From positions 372,001 through 436,000 of the forward strand of contig CAYGSJ010000001.1 of NCBI GenBank assembly GCA_964352665.1: a stretch of 64,000 nt of DNA. The letters run 5' to 3'. The notes below the pieces were generated by a model, which saw only the letters and a list, made by a program, of their open reading frames with translations, searched no databases and was not told the origin of the DNA. The DNA comes from UBA1672 sp964352665 (GTDB lineage Bacteria > Pseudomonadota > Alphaproteobacteria > Micavibrionales > Micavibrionaceae). Numbering within the stretch: the first letter of the stretch is position 1; each line of letters opens with the position of its first letter. The position numbers and the translations under genes were made by a program. Shown here one piece after another: positions 36,924 through 45,409 of the stretch.

Positions 36924-37270
36924 AAAGATTTTTTGACTTTTATTCAAAGAAGTGAATCTTAATCAAACACTTAACCGCTTTTTGCTTCGCTTTGCTGCTT
37001 GGGGGCAGCTTTGCGAAACACTCATCTGTTATGGCGCTGTATTAATAGACAATGTTTCTTTATACGATAAAAAAACTGCCTCCTATATGGTAGATATATA
37101 TACTTTATCCCATATGAAACCGTGTTTTAAATTTTAATTTCATAACGCAAGAATTGATATGCAAATAGAGTCTTGTATAATTCTGTAAAGTGCTGTGGAA
37201 TTAAAAACGTTTTATTACAATGGCTTTTGTGATATACATGGGGTTGAGAGGATGGCTGTATAGAAGAAAC
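36924..37270 (+). other. Intergenic stretch with symmetrical hairpin
   Basis: 347 bases with no convincing gene. A hairpin at 36986-37017 has TTCGC / GCGAA, a TTT/TTT internal mismatch, then GCTGC / GCAGC around a six-base loop. No T run follows, so it is not a simple terminator. The rest is AT-rich. Confidence 0.45.
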
Positions 37271-37345
37271 TGGTGCCACGAGAGAGAATTGAACTCTCGA
37301 CCTCATCATTACCAATGATGCGCTCTACCACTGAGCTACCGCGGC
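37271..37345 (-). tRNA. tRNA-Thr (GGT anticodon)
   Basis: A full cloverleaf can be drawn on the minus strand. The acceptor stem has GCCGCGG / TCGTGGC with two G-T pairs, the D stem is present, and the anticodon loop TTGGTAA is held by CATCA / TGATG. The T arm has GAGAG / CTCTC around TTCAATT. The 3' CCA is encoded. Anticodon GGT reads ACC/ACU threonine codons. Confidence 0.95.
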
Positions 37346-37469
37346 ATTCTTAAAGATGGAGCGAAAGTTACACCAAAATTTTTCGGATGTCACGCCCCTA
37401 TCCCCAAAGAAATTCTTATATTGAGAACTTTTCACTTACGCATATCCAAATTTTTTGTATTGTAGAATT

Positions 37470-37613
37470 ATGGTTAAACCAACAAAAACCGATAAGCTGA
37501 ATAAACGTGCAGCCGCCCTGCGCGATAATTTAAAGCGCCGAAAATCTAAAGCTAAAGCGGAAAAAGAACAAAATAGAGAGAGTAAAGATGGCCCTTCCGA
37601 GACCCGAAAATGA
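37470..37613 (+). CDS. Small basic protein upstream of dcd
   Basis: 47 residues, very basic: starts VKPTKTDKLNKRAAALRDN and continues with LKRRKSKAKAEKEQ. It overlaps the start of dcd by 26 bases. Short Arg/Lys-rich proteins of this kind (LRxNLxRRK) occur as small unannotated genes in alphaproteobacteria. Function is unknown. Too short to exclude chance, but codons are used normally. Confidence 0.55.
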   Translation: MVKPTKTDKLNKRAAALRDNLKRRKSKAKAEKEQNRESKDGPSETRK

Positions 37614-38187
37614 AAATAAAATGATCACCCAGCCGGGGCTTCTGGCCGATCACCAGATCAGAGCCTTGGCAGAAAAAGAAGGGATGATCGAGCCTTTCGT
37701 TGAAAAACAGAAGCGCGATGGCTGTATTTCCTACGGATTGTCATCTTATGGCTATGATGCGCGGTGCTCGGAAGATTTCAAAATCTTTACCAATGTTGAT
37801 AATGCCATGGTAGATCCGAAGGATTTTTCTGATCAAAGCTTTGTTGATCGCAAGGCTGAAATCTGTGTTATTCCGCCAAATAGCTTTGTTTTAACCCATA
37901 CAGTCGAGTATTTCCGCATTCCCAAGGACGTTCTGGTGATATGTTTGGGAAAAAGTACCTATGCAAGGTGTGGATTAATTGTTAATGTCACCCCCTTGGA
38001 GCCAGGTTGGGAGGGGCATGTGACGTTGGAGATATCCAATACAACGCCGCTTCCGGCGCGTGTTTACGCCAACGAAGGCATCGCACAATTTTTGTTTTTT
38101 AAAGGGAGCGACGTTTGTGAAACGAGTTACGCCGACCGCAGCGGAAAATACATGGGACAACGTGGAGTCACTCTACCCCGACTCTGA
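37588..38187 (+). CDS. dcd: dCTP deaminase
   Basis: 199 residues. Deaminates dCTP to dUTP for dTMP synthesis. The sequence has GCISYGLSSYGYDAR, VDPKDFSDQSFVDRKAE, CVIPPNSFVLTHTVEYFRIP (in parts) and LGKSTYARCGLIVNVTPLEPGWEGHVTLE with the catalytic Glu in this last segment. The C-terminus KYMGQRGVTLPRL is the standard end. The ATG at 37588 has an AGAGAG site, while an ATG at 37621 would also give a complete enzyme. Confidence 0.95.
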   Translation: MALPRPENENKMITQPGLLADHQIRALAEKEGMIEPFVEKQKRDGCISYGLSSYGYDARCSEDFKIFTNVDNAMVDPKDFSDQSFVDRKAEICVIPPNSFVLTHTVEYFRIPKDVLVICLGKSTYARCGLIVNVTPLEPGWEGHVTLEISNTTPLPARVYANEGIAQFLFFKGSDVCETSYADRSGKYMGQRGVTLPRL

Positions 38188-38236
38188 GACAGAAAACCCT
38201 GATCCATCGATCAGGCCATCACAGCAGAAAAACCCA

Positions 38237-39496
38237 ATGGATAAAATCAGGATTATTGGTGGCCAGCAGTTAAACGGCATTATCCCGATCAGCGGAGCAA
38301 AGAATTGCGCACTTAAGCTTATGTGCGCCGCCCTTCTAACAGAAGAGCCCATTCATTTTGAAAATAGCCCGAATACCTTGCGGGATATGAATTCCCAGAC
38401 TGAATTACTGGAACATCTAGGGTGCAGCGTCACCCGTAACGGCAATGCCATGACTGTGAACGCAGGTGGTATCGATAATTTTACTGCGCCCTATGATATT
38501 GTTCGGAAAATGCGCGGATCTATCCTTGTACTTGGGCCATTGCTCGCACGATTTGGGCACGCCAAAGTCTCCCTACCCGGTGGCTGTGCGATTGGCACAC
38601 GCCCTGTTGACCTTCACATCAAGGGATTGGAGGAAATGGGCGCAGAAATCAAGCTTGATGAGGGGTATATTAATGCCACAGCACCGAAGGGCGGCCTGAA
38701 CGGGGCAAAAATCCTGTTTCCAAAAGTTTCTGTCGGAGCAACTGAAAATCTTATGATGGCCGCAACACTGGCCAATGGTACAACCGTACTGGCCAATGCC
38801 GCCAGAGAGCCGGAAATAGTTGATCTGGGAGAATGCCTGATCAAGATGGGCGCTAAAATTACAGGCCTTGGAACCGACACGATCCGTATAGAAGGAATAA
38901 AATCTTTAAAAGGATGTAATCACAGTATCTTACCAGATAGAATTGAGGCTGGAACATATGTAATTGCCGCCGGCATGACGGGTGGCAAGGTCACATTACA
39001 GAACGCGCGCGTCGAACATTTGAGCGCCCCTCTTGGACATCTTTCACAGGCCGGTATCGAGGTCGAACAATCCGGTAATGATATTATTGTTCACCGTGAA
39101 ATCGAGCGTTTACGCGGAGTCGACATTATGACCGAGCCCTATCCCGGCTTTCCGACCGACCTGCAGGCCCAGCTTATGGCTATGCTCACACTGGCGGATG
39201 GCGCCGCGATGGTAACAGAAACCATCTTCGAGAACAGATTCATGCACGTCCCGGAGCTAAACCGCATGGGCGCGGACATCACAGTTCAGGGCAATTCCGC
39301 CATTGTGCGCGGCGTTAAGACCCTAAAAGGGGCGGAAGTGATGGCAACCGATCTGCGCGCCAGTGTTGCACTCGTCCTTGCCGGACTGGTTGCTCAAGGC
39401 GAAACTACGGTAAACCGTATCTACCATCTGGAACGTGGATATGAGGATATTGTAGGAAAACTATCGAATTGTGGTGCAAAAATAGAAAGAATTTAG
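38237..39496 (+). CDS. murA: UDP-N-acetylglucosamine 1-carboxyvinyltransferase
   Basis: 419 residues. First committed step of peptidoglycan precursor synthesis. The open frame begins at 38060, but the ATG at 38237 matches the family start (MDKIRIIGGQQLNG). Lys22-Asn23 in GAKNCALKLM bind substrate, and the phosphoenolpyruvate-binding Cys is in PGGCAIGTRPVDLH near residue 117. Further motifs: RIEAGTYVIAAG and TEPYPGFPTDLQAQLMAML. Follows dcd by 49 bases. Confidence 0.96.
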   Translation: MDKIRIIGGQQLNGIIPISGAKNCALKLMCAALLTEEPIHFENSPNTLRDMNSQTELLEHLGCSVTRNGNAMTVNAGGIDNFTAPYDIVRKMRGSILVLGPLLARFGHAKVSLPGGCAIGTRPVDLHIKGLEEMGAEIKLDEGYINATAPKGGLNGAKILFPKVSVGATENLMMAATLANGTTVLANAAREPEIVDLGECLIKMGAKITGLGTDTIRIEGIKSLKGCNHSILPDRIEAGTYVIAAGMTGGKVTLQNARVEHLSAPLGHLSQAGIEVEQSGNDIIVHREIERLRGVDIMTEPYPGFPTDLQAQLMAMLTLADGAAMVTETIFENRFMHVPELNRMGADITVQGNSAIVRGVKTLKGAEVMATDLRASVALVLAGLVAQGETTVNRIYHLERGYEDIVGKLSNCGAKIERI

Positions 39497-39517
39497 AGGG
39501 CGGATGTTCCCAGAGCA

Positions 39518-39709
39518 CTACGCTTCGCAAGATATTCTAAGCGCTTCCCCGTACAGAGATTTACCAACAACGATCATACCGAAGAAAAGACCTAGCCCAA
39601 TGAGGCCGGAGAAAATATCAATTGTCCCGTCAAATGCCGATTTTCCTGTTATAAAGAAACCTAACCCCCCATTGGCCATGATTCCATATCCTAATGCTTT
39701 TCCTAGCAT
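39518..39709 (-). CDS. Small two-helix membrane protein
   Basis: 63 residues from the ATG at 39709, which has GGGGAG 6 bases before it. Gly-rich hydrophobic sequence (GKALGYGIMANGGLGFFITG, then FSGLIGLGLFFGMIVVGKS). Probably two membrane passes. No family recognised. It runs opposite to murA and hisG between them; a plus-strand reading of the same bases is less protein-like. Confidence 0.55.
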   Translation of the reverse strand: MLGKALGYGIMANGGLGFFITGKSAFDGTIDIFSGLIGLGLFFGMIVVGKSLYGEALRISCEA

Positions 39710-39832
39710 GAGCACTCCCCTTCAGTACCTTATACTTTATGGTACCTTAAAAAATTATGAAAATACAAACTTCATACTCACTTTTTTTTTAATTTCCTTG
39801 CTGCAACGCAACAAACCCTGTTAAATGAAAGT

Positions 39833-40495
39833 ATGAGTACGGATCAAAAACTTATACTCGCGTTGCCAAAAGGACGCATTCTGGAAGAGCTCATGCCCCT
39901 TCTCGTGGCATGTGATATTATACCGGAATCCGATTTTTCCAACGATAACAGCAGGAAACTCCAGTTCTCCACCAATCGGAGCAATTTAGATATTATCCGC
40001 GTGCGCGCATTTGATGTGGCCACCTTCGTTGCCTATGGCGGTGCACATCTTGGTGTTGTCGGCAGCGACGCGATCGAAGAATTTAATTATTCCGAAATTT
40101 ATGCCCCCCTTGACCTCGGGATTGGAAAATGCCGCCTATCCGTTGCTATGCGTATTGAAGACGCAGAAAAAGAAGACCCCAGCAAATGGAGCCATATCCG
40201 TGTAGCCACCAAATACCCGTCTCTAACAGCGCGGCACTTTGCCGATCGAGGCGTGCAAACAGAATGTATAAAACTGAACGGCGCCATGGAAATTGTCCCC
40301 GCCCTTGGTATGGCGCGACGTATTGTTGACCTTGTATCGACGGGAAGCACACTCAAAGCCAATAACATGGTAGAGGTAGAAAAGATACTAGACGTTACGT
40401 CTCGATTTATTGTTAACCGCAGCATCAAGAAAACCAGGCCTGAAGAGATTGCCGACTGGATCGATGCTTTTAGAAACACTGTAAGGGCCGCGTAG
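39833..40495 (+). CDS. hisG: ATP phosphoribosyltransferase, short form
   Basis: 220 residues; the short form without the C-terminal regulatory domain. Starts histidine synthesis from ATP and PRPP. Motifs: LILALPKGRILEELMPLL, GVVGSDAIEEF, RVATKYPSLTARHFADRG and the PRPP loop VDLVSTGSTLKANNM. Short HisG normally needs HisZ as regulatory partner; none is seen here. The next gene starts directly after the stop. Confidence 0.94.
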   Translation: MSTDQKLILALPKGRILEELMPLLVACDIIPESDFSNDNSRKLQFSTNRSNLDIIRVRAFDVATFVAYGGAHLGVVGSDAIEEFNYSEIYAPLDLGIGKCRLSVAMRIEDAEKEDPSKWSHIRVATKYPSLTARHFADRGVQTECIKLNGAMEIVPALGMARRIVDLVSTGSTLKANNMVEVEKILDVTSRFIVNRSIKKTRPEEIADWIDAFRNTVRAA

Positions 40496-40990
40496 ATGAT
40501 TGTTAAAACCCGAAGCAGCATAAAATCAATACGCCTGATCAACGAGGAGGCTCAAACCGTTCCAAGCCTGATTGAAAGAGACTGTAATCTTGCCCTGACA
40601 GAATTAGAGCAGGACAGTTATTTTCAACCCGTGGGTGATAGAAACGGCCCCTACTTTCTTGAACTTTATATCGAAGATGGACGGCTAATCTTCCACATCC
40701 AGAACAGCAAGGAAAAAGACCTGCCCTATCTTGTTTTGTCTTTGCGCCCCTATCGCCGCCTGATCAAGGATTATTTCATGATCGTGCAAAGCTATGACGA
40801 GGCGGTAAAAGAAGGAAAACCCTCTCGCATAGAAGCCATCGATATGGGAAGGCGCGGGCTTCACAATGAAGGATCAGAACTTCTGATTGAAAGATTGAGT
40901 GACAAGATAGAACTGGACCTTGCTACAGCCCGTCAGCTTTTTACACTGATTTGCATTTTGCACGCCGGAAAGACGCACATTATCAGGTAA
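40496..40990 (+). CDS. UPF0262 family protein
   Basis: 164 residues, matching the length and pattern of UPF0262 proteins of alphaproteobacteria: an ERDCNLALTELEQDSYF segment, GPYFLELYIEDGRLIFHI, LSLRPYRRLIKDYFMI and the C-terminal LATARQLFTLICILH (all within limits). Function unknown. It follows hisG without a gap; this arrangement is a known pattern and supports translation coupling. Confidence 0.85.
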   Translation: MIVKTRSSIKSIRLINEEAQTVPSLIERDCNLALTELEQDSYFQPVGDRNGPYFLELYIEDGRLIFHIQNSKEKDLPYLVLSLRPYRRLIKDYFMIVQSYDEAVKEGKPSRIEAIDMGRRGLHNEGSELLIERLSDKIELDLATARQLFTLICILHAGKTHIIR

Positions 40991-41121
40991 TACACCAGAA
41001 AAACACTGGATGTTTTGATGCTTTGCATAAAACATCATTGCTTTTTTTTGGCTAAGCCTTATAAAACAGTACAGAATCTGTCACGAGGCAGAAAAGTAAA
41101 AAAGAAAAAGATTAATTACCT

Positions 41122-41340
41122 ATGGCAAAAGAAGACCTGATTGAATTTAAAGGTGTTGTCACCGAAGTTCTTCCAAACGCAATGTTTCGCGTTACATTGG
41201 AGAATGAACACGTCATTTTGGCACATACCGCAGGAAAAATGCGCAAAAACCGTATCCGTGTTTTGCAAGGAGATACTGTGATTGTTGAAATGACTCCATA
41301 CGACCTGACGAAGGGGCGTATTATTTTCCGCGAAAAGTAA
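41122..41340 (+). CDS. infA: Translation initiation factor IF-1
   Basis: 72 residues, the usual length. S1-like OB fold: MAKEDLIEFKGVVTEVLPNA, then MFRVTLENEHVILAHTAGKM and the end YDLTKGRIIFREK. Assists 30S initiation complex formation. Followed by maf 22 bases later. The 131 bases before it hold no gene. Confidence 0.97.
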   Translation: MAKEDLIEFKGVVTEVLPNAMFRVTLENEHVILAHTAGKMRKNRIRVLQGDTVIVEMTPYDLTKGRIIFREK

Positions 41341-41362
41341 CTCTACCGGAAGGCCTTTTTGG

Positions 41363-41962
41363 ATGACGGCCAAAATACCTAAAGCAAATGACTTAATTCT
41401 CGCCTCCGCCTCGCCAAGGCGGCTCGATTTACTGTCACAAATCGGCATTGTTCCCTCCGAGATTATTCCAGCGGATATCGATGAAACGCCCCTGGCCAAA
41501 GAAAAACCAGACCATCTCGCAAAACGTTTGGCGCAGACAAAAGCAGAAAGTGTGGCCGGACAGTTTAAGGGTAAATACATCCTCGGCGCCGATACGGTTG
41601 TGGCTTGTGGACAGCGCACTCTACCAAAGGCCGAAACAGAAAAAGACGCGATGGATTGTCTGAAACGCCTTTCGGGGCGGCGGCACCATGTTTATGGTGG
41701 AATATGCTTAATTACACCGGAAGGAAAGGTGGTCACACGCGTTTGTGACACAGCGGTTAAATTCAAGCGTATGGATGATATAGATATTAAAACCTATATT
41801 GCCTCGGGCGAATGGAAAGGAAAAGCCGGAGGCTATGCCATACAAGGACTTGCTGCTAGCTATGTTTCTTTTTTGCAGGGCTCTTATTCTAATGTGGTGG
41901 GATTATCACTTTATGATATAATGCAGCTCTTACGCGGAAATGGCTTCTTCCATTCCTCATAA
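41363..41962 (+). CDS. maf: Maf-family nucleotide pyrophosphatase
   Basis: 199 residues. Hydrolyses non-canonical or modified NTPs to monophosphates. Motifs: LILASASPRRLDLLSQIG, the acidic DIDET near 40, GKYILGADTVVACGQ near 70 with the catalytic Asp, SGRRHHVYGGICL and GKAGGYAIQGLAASYV. The infA-maf-RNase G order is known in alphaproteobacteria. Confidence 0.93.
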   Translation: MTAKIPKANDLILASASPRRLDLLSQIGIVPSEIIPADIDETPLAKEKPDHLAKRLAQTKAESVAGQFKGKYILGADTVVACGQRTLPKAETEKDAMDCLKRLSGRRHHVYGGICLITPEGKVVTRVCDTAVKFKRMDDIDIKTYIASGEWKGKAGGYAIQGLAASYVSFLQGSYSNVVGLSLYDIMQLLRGNGFFHSS

Positions 41963-41992
41963 CAGATTTCTTTACACATAAAGCGGAACATA

Positions 41993-43231
41993 ATGGACAT
42001 ACTGATCGAAGAACTGGAAAGCTGCATTTGGGCTGTTGCCCTTGAGGGTGGTCGGCTAGAAGGACTTGAAATTGATTCCCCTTACGAGACCGTGCGGTGG
42101 GGCTCGATTTATTGGGCAAAAGTTGTGCGTATTGATAAGGCACTGGATGCCGCGTTCCTTGATCTTGATGGTGACAATCAAGGCATGCTTTATAACCGTG
42201 ATGTCCGTTTTACAGATTCGGACGAGAATATTCAAAAGGGCGGCGAAAAGGACATAGGGCAAATCCTGAACCCGGGCGACATGATCGCTGTACAGGCAAA
42301 AACCGCTTATATTGCTGCCTCGGAAGATGATATTTGGGAACGCGAAGATAAACTGGCGCAAATGAGCATGGATATTACCATACCGGGACGCTATCTGATT
42401 TATTGCACACAAAGAGACAATCTGACCGGCAAGAGAAACAGCTTATCAAGCCGTATCCGCGACAAAAAACAACGGGCGCAGATGCAAAAAATGCTCGACG
42501 CGCTCGAGGATATGGACGGATTTATTCTTCGGTCCTCGGCGGCCGACCTTCAGACCGAAATTCTGCGTCGTGAAGCGCGCGTTCTTAAAGAAATGTGGGC
42601 GCAGATGAGCGCCTATTTCGAAGGTGAAGAGGCCTCGCTTATAGCGCTTGGCCCCGATTCTATCCAACGGACATTAAGTGATAAGGCCATGAACCCGATC
42701 GAACGTATCGAAGTGGTCACCATGGACCATTTTTCACAGGTCGAGGACTGGTGCTCTATTTTTGCGCCTGACCTGATGACAAAGATCACCCCGATCGAAC
42801 TTGTCGATGCCACGCAAGATCTTGCTCTTTTGGAGTATCGTGACGTAATGGGGCAAGTCGAAGCCCTCCTCCATGACTACGCCTTTTTAAAAAATGGCGG
42901 TAATCTGATTATGCAGGCCACAGCAGCCCTTACTGCAGTAGACGTGAATAAAGGCGGCGATAAACGCTCTAACCTTGCCGTAAATATTGACGCCGCACGT
43001 GAAATCGCACGACAAATGCGCCTGAGAAATACGGGCGGCATTGTCATTGTTGATTTTATAAGAATGAGCAAAAAAGATGAAAAAGCCCTTCTCAAAGAAC
43101 TTGACGATGCCATCAATAAAGACCCCTGCACAATTCAGATCCACGGATTTACAAATCTGGGCCTACTGGAAATGACAAGAAAAAGACGCACCCCGCCTCT
43201 GGAAGACCGTTTTGAAGGATTGGCGTTTTAG
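41993..43231 (+). CDS. rng: Ribonuclease G/E-family endoribonuclease
   Basis: 412 residues. An S1-like domain (WGSIYWAKVVRIDKALDAAF, then FLDLDGDNQGMLYN) is followed by the DNase I-like catalytic region with VTMDHFSQVED, ALTAVDVNKGGDK (metal-binding Asp) and GGIVIVDFIRM with the second Asp. It then has LGLLEMTRKR. It is shorter than Escherichia coli RNase G (489) because no extended C-terminal domain is present, and it lacks the zinc-linker CPxC of RNase E. Cleaves 5'-monophosphorylated RNA; here probably rRNA or mRNA processing. tRNA-Phe follows about 107 bases later. Confidence 0.88.
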   Translation: MDILIEELESCIWAVALEGGRLEGLEIDSPYETVRWGSIYWAKVVRIDKALDAAFLDLDGDNQGMLYNRDVRFTDSDENIQKGGEKDIGQILNPGDMIAVQAKTAYIAASEDDIWEREDKLAQMSMDITIPGRYLIYCTQRDNLTGKRNSLSSRIRDKKQRAQMQKMLDALEDMDGFILRSSAADLQTEILRREARVLKEMWAQMSAYFEGEEASLIALGPDSIQRTLSDKAMNPIERIEVVTMDHFSQVEDWCSIFAPDLMTKITPIELVDATQDLALLEYRDVMGQVEALLHDYAFLKNGGNLIMQATAALTAVDVNKGGDKRSNLAVNIDAAREIARQMRLRNTGGIVIVDFIRMSKKDEKALLKELDDAINKDPCTIQIHGFTNLGLLEMTRKRRTPPLEDRFEGLAF

Positions 43232-43338
43232 GCTTATAGCCGATATCCCTTAAAAATTCACCATTTCATCAAACAAGACTAGACAGTAACCCCAGTTTAT
43301 TTTATACACCCTCTGTACCTCGATGAATGAGACACCTT

Positions 43339-43413
43339 GCCCAGGTAGCTCAGGGGTAGAGCAAGGGACTGAAAATCCCTGTGTCGGCAGTTCGATTCTG
43401 CCCCTGGGCACCA
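43339..43413 (+). tRNA. tRNA-Phe (GAA anticodon)
   Basis: Complete cloverleaf with the acceptor stem GCCCAGG / CCTGGGC, an anticodon loop CTGAAAA held by AGGGA / TCCCT, a T arm with GTTCGATTC and an encoded CCA. Anticodon GAA reads UUC/UUU. Confidence 0.96.
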
Positions 43414-43547
43414 TTTAATTTTTATCTTCTACCTCTGACACTTACGCACAAATATTTCAAGAATGTTTAAAAAAGTAAAAGAATGTTTGATTTTTGAGTC
43501 TTCCTTCTTTATAACCCTGCACTTGAGTTAGAGCATAGGTTTTACAC

Positions 43548-44225
43548 ATGGTTTTGGACAGATTGTTCCAAGAACTTCGGCACATGGATGCGGCCGAAGA
43601 TGCGAATGGAAAATTAAGAGCGCTAGAAAAGCTTGTTACAGAAGCACTTACATATGTAAGTGCGGATTCGGCAACAGCGGATGATCTGTTGACGACCGTC
43701 GAATCAGTTGCCAATGCCCGTGAAATGAAGGCCGCAATACAAGCCAGCAGTGATGAAAATCTTGCGGCGCACCAGCTTTCTCAAATGACAAATAACCTCC
43801 TGCTTGAAGTTGTCGGTAAAATCAAGGATTCGCCAGCGCAGAATCGTGCACTGATTAACATGATGACGCAAAACGAAAACCTTAAAACAATTGCCTTAAC
43901 AAATCCTATGAGCCCTCTCATGTTACTGAGTGTTCTGGTCGGCAACCTTCCAGAGCAGGAAAGAAAAACGTTGCTCGAGGAATTCGAACAAGAAGGTCAC
44001 TTTATGAGCGATCTTGTGGCCGCTGAAGACACTGGCTTTTCCGTTTATTTCTTTTTGGCATTTGCCGCAGATATGAACGACGACGATGTGGTAGAGCGCA
44101 TGACTGCCTCTCCCCTGTTCCAGATAGCATCGCGCAACGACAAGTTCTCTGACCAGCTCCGTGAGAAAAAGCCGCCGCTTCTGAAAGCAATCAAGGGCGC
44201 TCCAAGAGAAATGCAGCCTGTCTAG
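43548..44225 (+). CDS. Hypothetical helical protein
   Basis: 225 residues, predominantly helical and acidic, no signal peptide. Segments such as LRALEKLVTEALTYVSAD and LLEVVGKIKDSPAQNRALINM are of HEAT-like or armadillo-like character, but I cannot assign a family. It ends 9 bases from the convergent esterase gene. Confidence 0.65.
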   Translation: MVLDRLFQELRHMDAAEDANGKLRALEKLVTEALTYVSADSATADDLLTTVESVANAREMKAAIQASSDENLAAHQLSQMTNNLLLEVVGKIKDSPAQNRALINMMTQNENLKTIALTNPMSPLMLLSVLVGNLPEQERKTLLEEFEQEGHFMSDLVAAEDTGFSVYFFLAFAADMNDDDVVERMTASPLFQIASRNDKFSDQLREKKPPLLKAIKGAPREMQPV

Positions 44226-44234
44226 CCGTAGCGA

Positions 44235-45212
44235 TTAGAGGCTGTGCTTTTTAAAGAATTCCCACATGGCTTCATTTGCATCAATATCCTGCGAAGCGGT
44301 TCCTACCTCTTCTTTCCAACGCTTACAAAGCATGCCGTCGGGACGTGTTTGACACATTTTCGGCGCCACATTACCGGATGGCCATGTGTGACCTGCGCCT
44401 TCTGAAACACACAGCGCTACTGCTGAATTATCCTTACAACCACCCCATTGATAGCATGTGGTATCGCCCTTTTTGTAGGATACTGATGGATCAGGGTTAC
44501 AGGCATAGTCTTGCGCTCTCTTCTCCAAGGCCGGCCTTACGGCAAGGCAAGGCCAACTGTTATCCTTCATCGGGATACCAAAACCCCGGAAAAAATCATT
44601 GAAGCAACCACCGCAGGCTTCTCCTCCCTCATATTTAGCACAACTATCTTTTGCCCCATGAAAATGAATGGTTGGCACGGCACGCTTTGAATTACAGGGC
44701 ATTTCAATCATTGGTGCTGCAACGGGCGCTATAGCCGCTATTTTATCCGACAAATCACACCCAAGGCGGTAGGAGATCATGCCTCCATTTGACAATCCTG
44801 TAGCATAAATGCGTTTTTCATCAATGTTATATTGGGTTTTAAGACGATCAATCATCGCAGAAACATAGCCGGAATCATCTACATTCTTTTTCATTGCCTC
44901 ACCACAACACCCATTAGCATTCCATGTGTGAAATTTTTTTCCTATACCCTCGGGATAGACAGCAATAAAACCATATTTATCCGCTGTTTCGTTCATCGAT
45001 GTCTGTCGGATGGCTCCTTCTGCATTCCCCCCACCCCCGTGAAAGACCATAACCACGGGAAAACCGCCCTCTTTTCTTAACATATTGGGCGTATGTACCG
45101 TATATATGCGGTCATAGCCATCATGCTCGAAATTATAGGTTTTATCGGAAGCATAGGAAGTTTGTGGATAAATTGTGAACAAAATAAGAAAAACGGCTAA
45201 AAAATTATGCAT
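44235..45212 (-). CDS. Secreted PHB-depolymerase-like esterase
   Basis: 325 residues from the ATG at 45212, giving a signal peptide (MHNFLAVFLILFTIYPQTSY). The frame extends upstream to a GTG at 45251, but this would place the signal after 13 residues and is less likely. Alpha/beta-hydrolase with VVMVFHGGGGNAEG oxyanion region, the nucleophile elbow GLSNGGM, and GAGHTWPSG with the His at the end. Several Cys in pairs (NGCCGEA, CGGCF) suggest disulfides in an exported enzyme. Related to LpqC/PHB depolymerase and feruloyl-esterase proteins; natural substrate unknown. Confidence 0.82.
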   Translation of the reverse strand: MHNFLAVFLILFTIYPQTSYASDKTYNFEHDGYDRIYTVHTPNMLRKEGGFPVVMVFHGGGGNAEGAIRQTSMNETADKYGFIAVYPEGIGKKFHTWNANGCCGEAMKKNVDDSGYVSAMIDRLKTQYNIDEKRIYATGLSNGGMISYRLGCDLSDKIAAIAPVAAPMIEMPCNSKRAVPTIHFHGAKDSCAKYEGGEACGGCFNDFFRGFGIPMKDNSWPCLAVRPALEKRAQDYACNPDPSVSYKKGDTTCYQWGGCKDNSAVALCVSEGAGHTWPSGNVAPKMCQTRPDGMLCKRWKEEVGTASQDIDANEAMWEFFKKHSL

Positions 45213-45409
45213 ATCATGGCCCAAAAAAAATGAATTTATTAAAGAATACACAGAAAACTGCCGATTTTCCTCATAAATTTTTATTAAAATTTTATCTAAA
45301 TCTTACGACTTTTTAATTGTTTACATATTAATATAAATAACCTCATAAATTTTATGGGGATTATTAGCATATGCAAAAAAGATAATTTTAAGTGTGGGAT
45401 AGGGAAAAC

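Noticed and set aside
36952..37137. Possible 61-residue plus-strand gene
   Set aside because: GTG start without a ribosome-binding site, unusual composition and a strong hairpin inside. It is more likely non-coding.
37271..37345. Attachment site at tRNA-Thr
   Set aside because: No second copy of the tRNA 3' end was found in the AT-rich stretch, and there is no integrase in the window.
38060..38236. N-terminal extension of MurA
   Set aside because: The frame is open through the end of dcd, but that portion has no family resemblance and the standard MurA start is at 38237.
39504..39824. 106-residue plus-strand open frame after murA
   Set aside because: It lies opposite the small membrane-protein gene at 39518-39709, which has a good ribosome-binding site and a membrane-like sequence.
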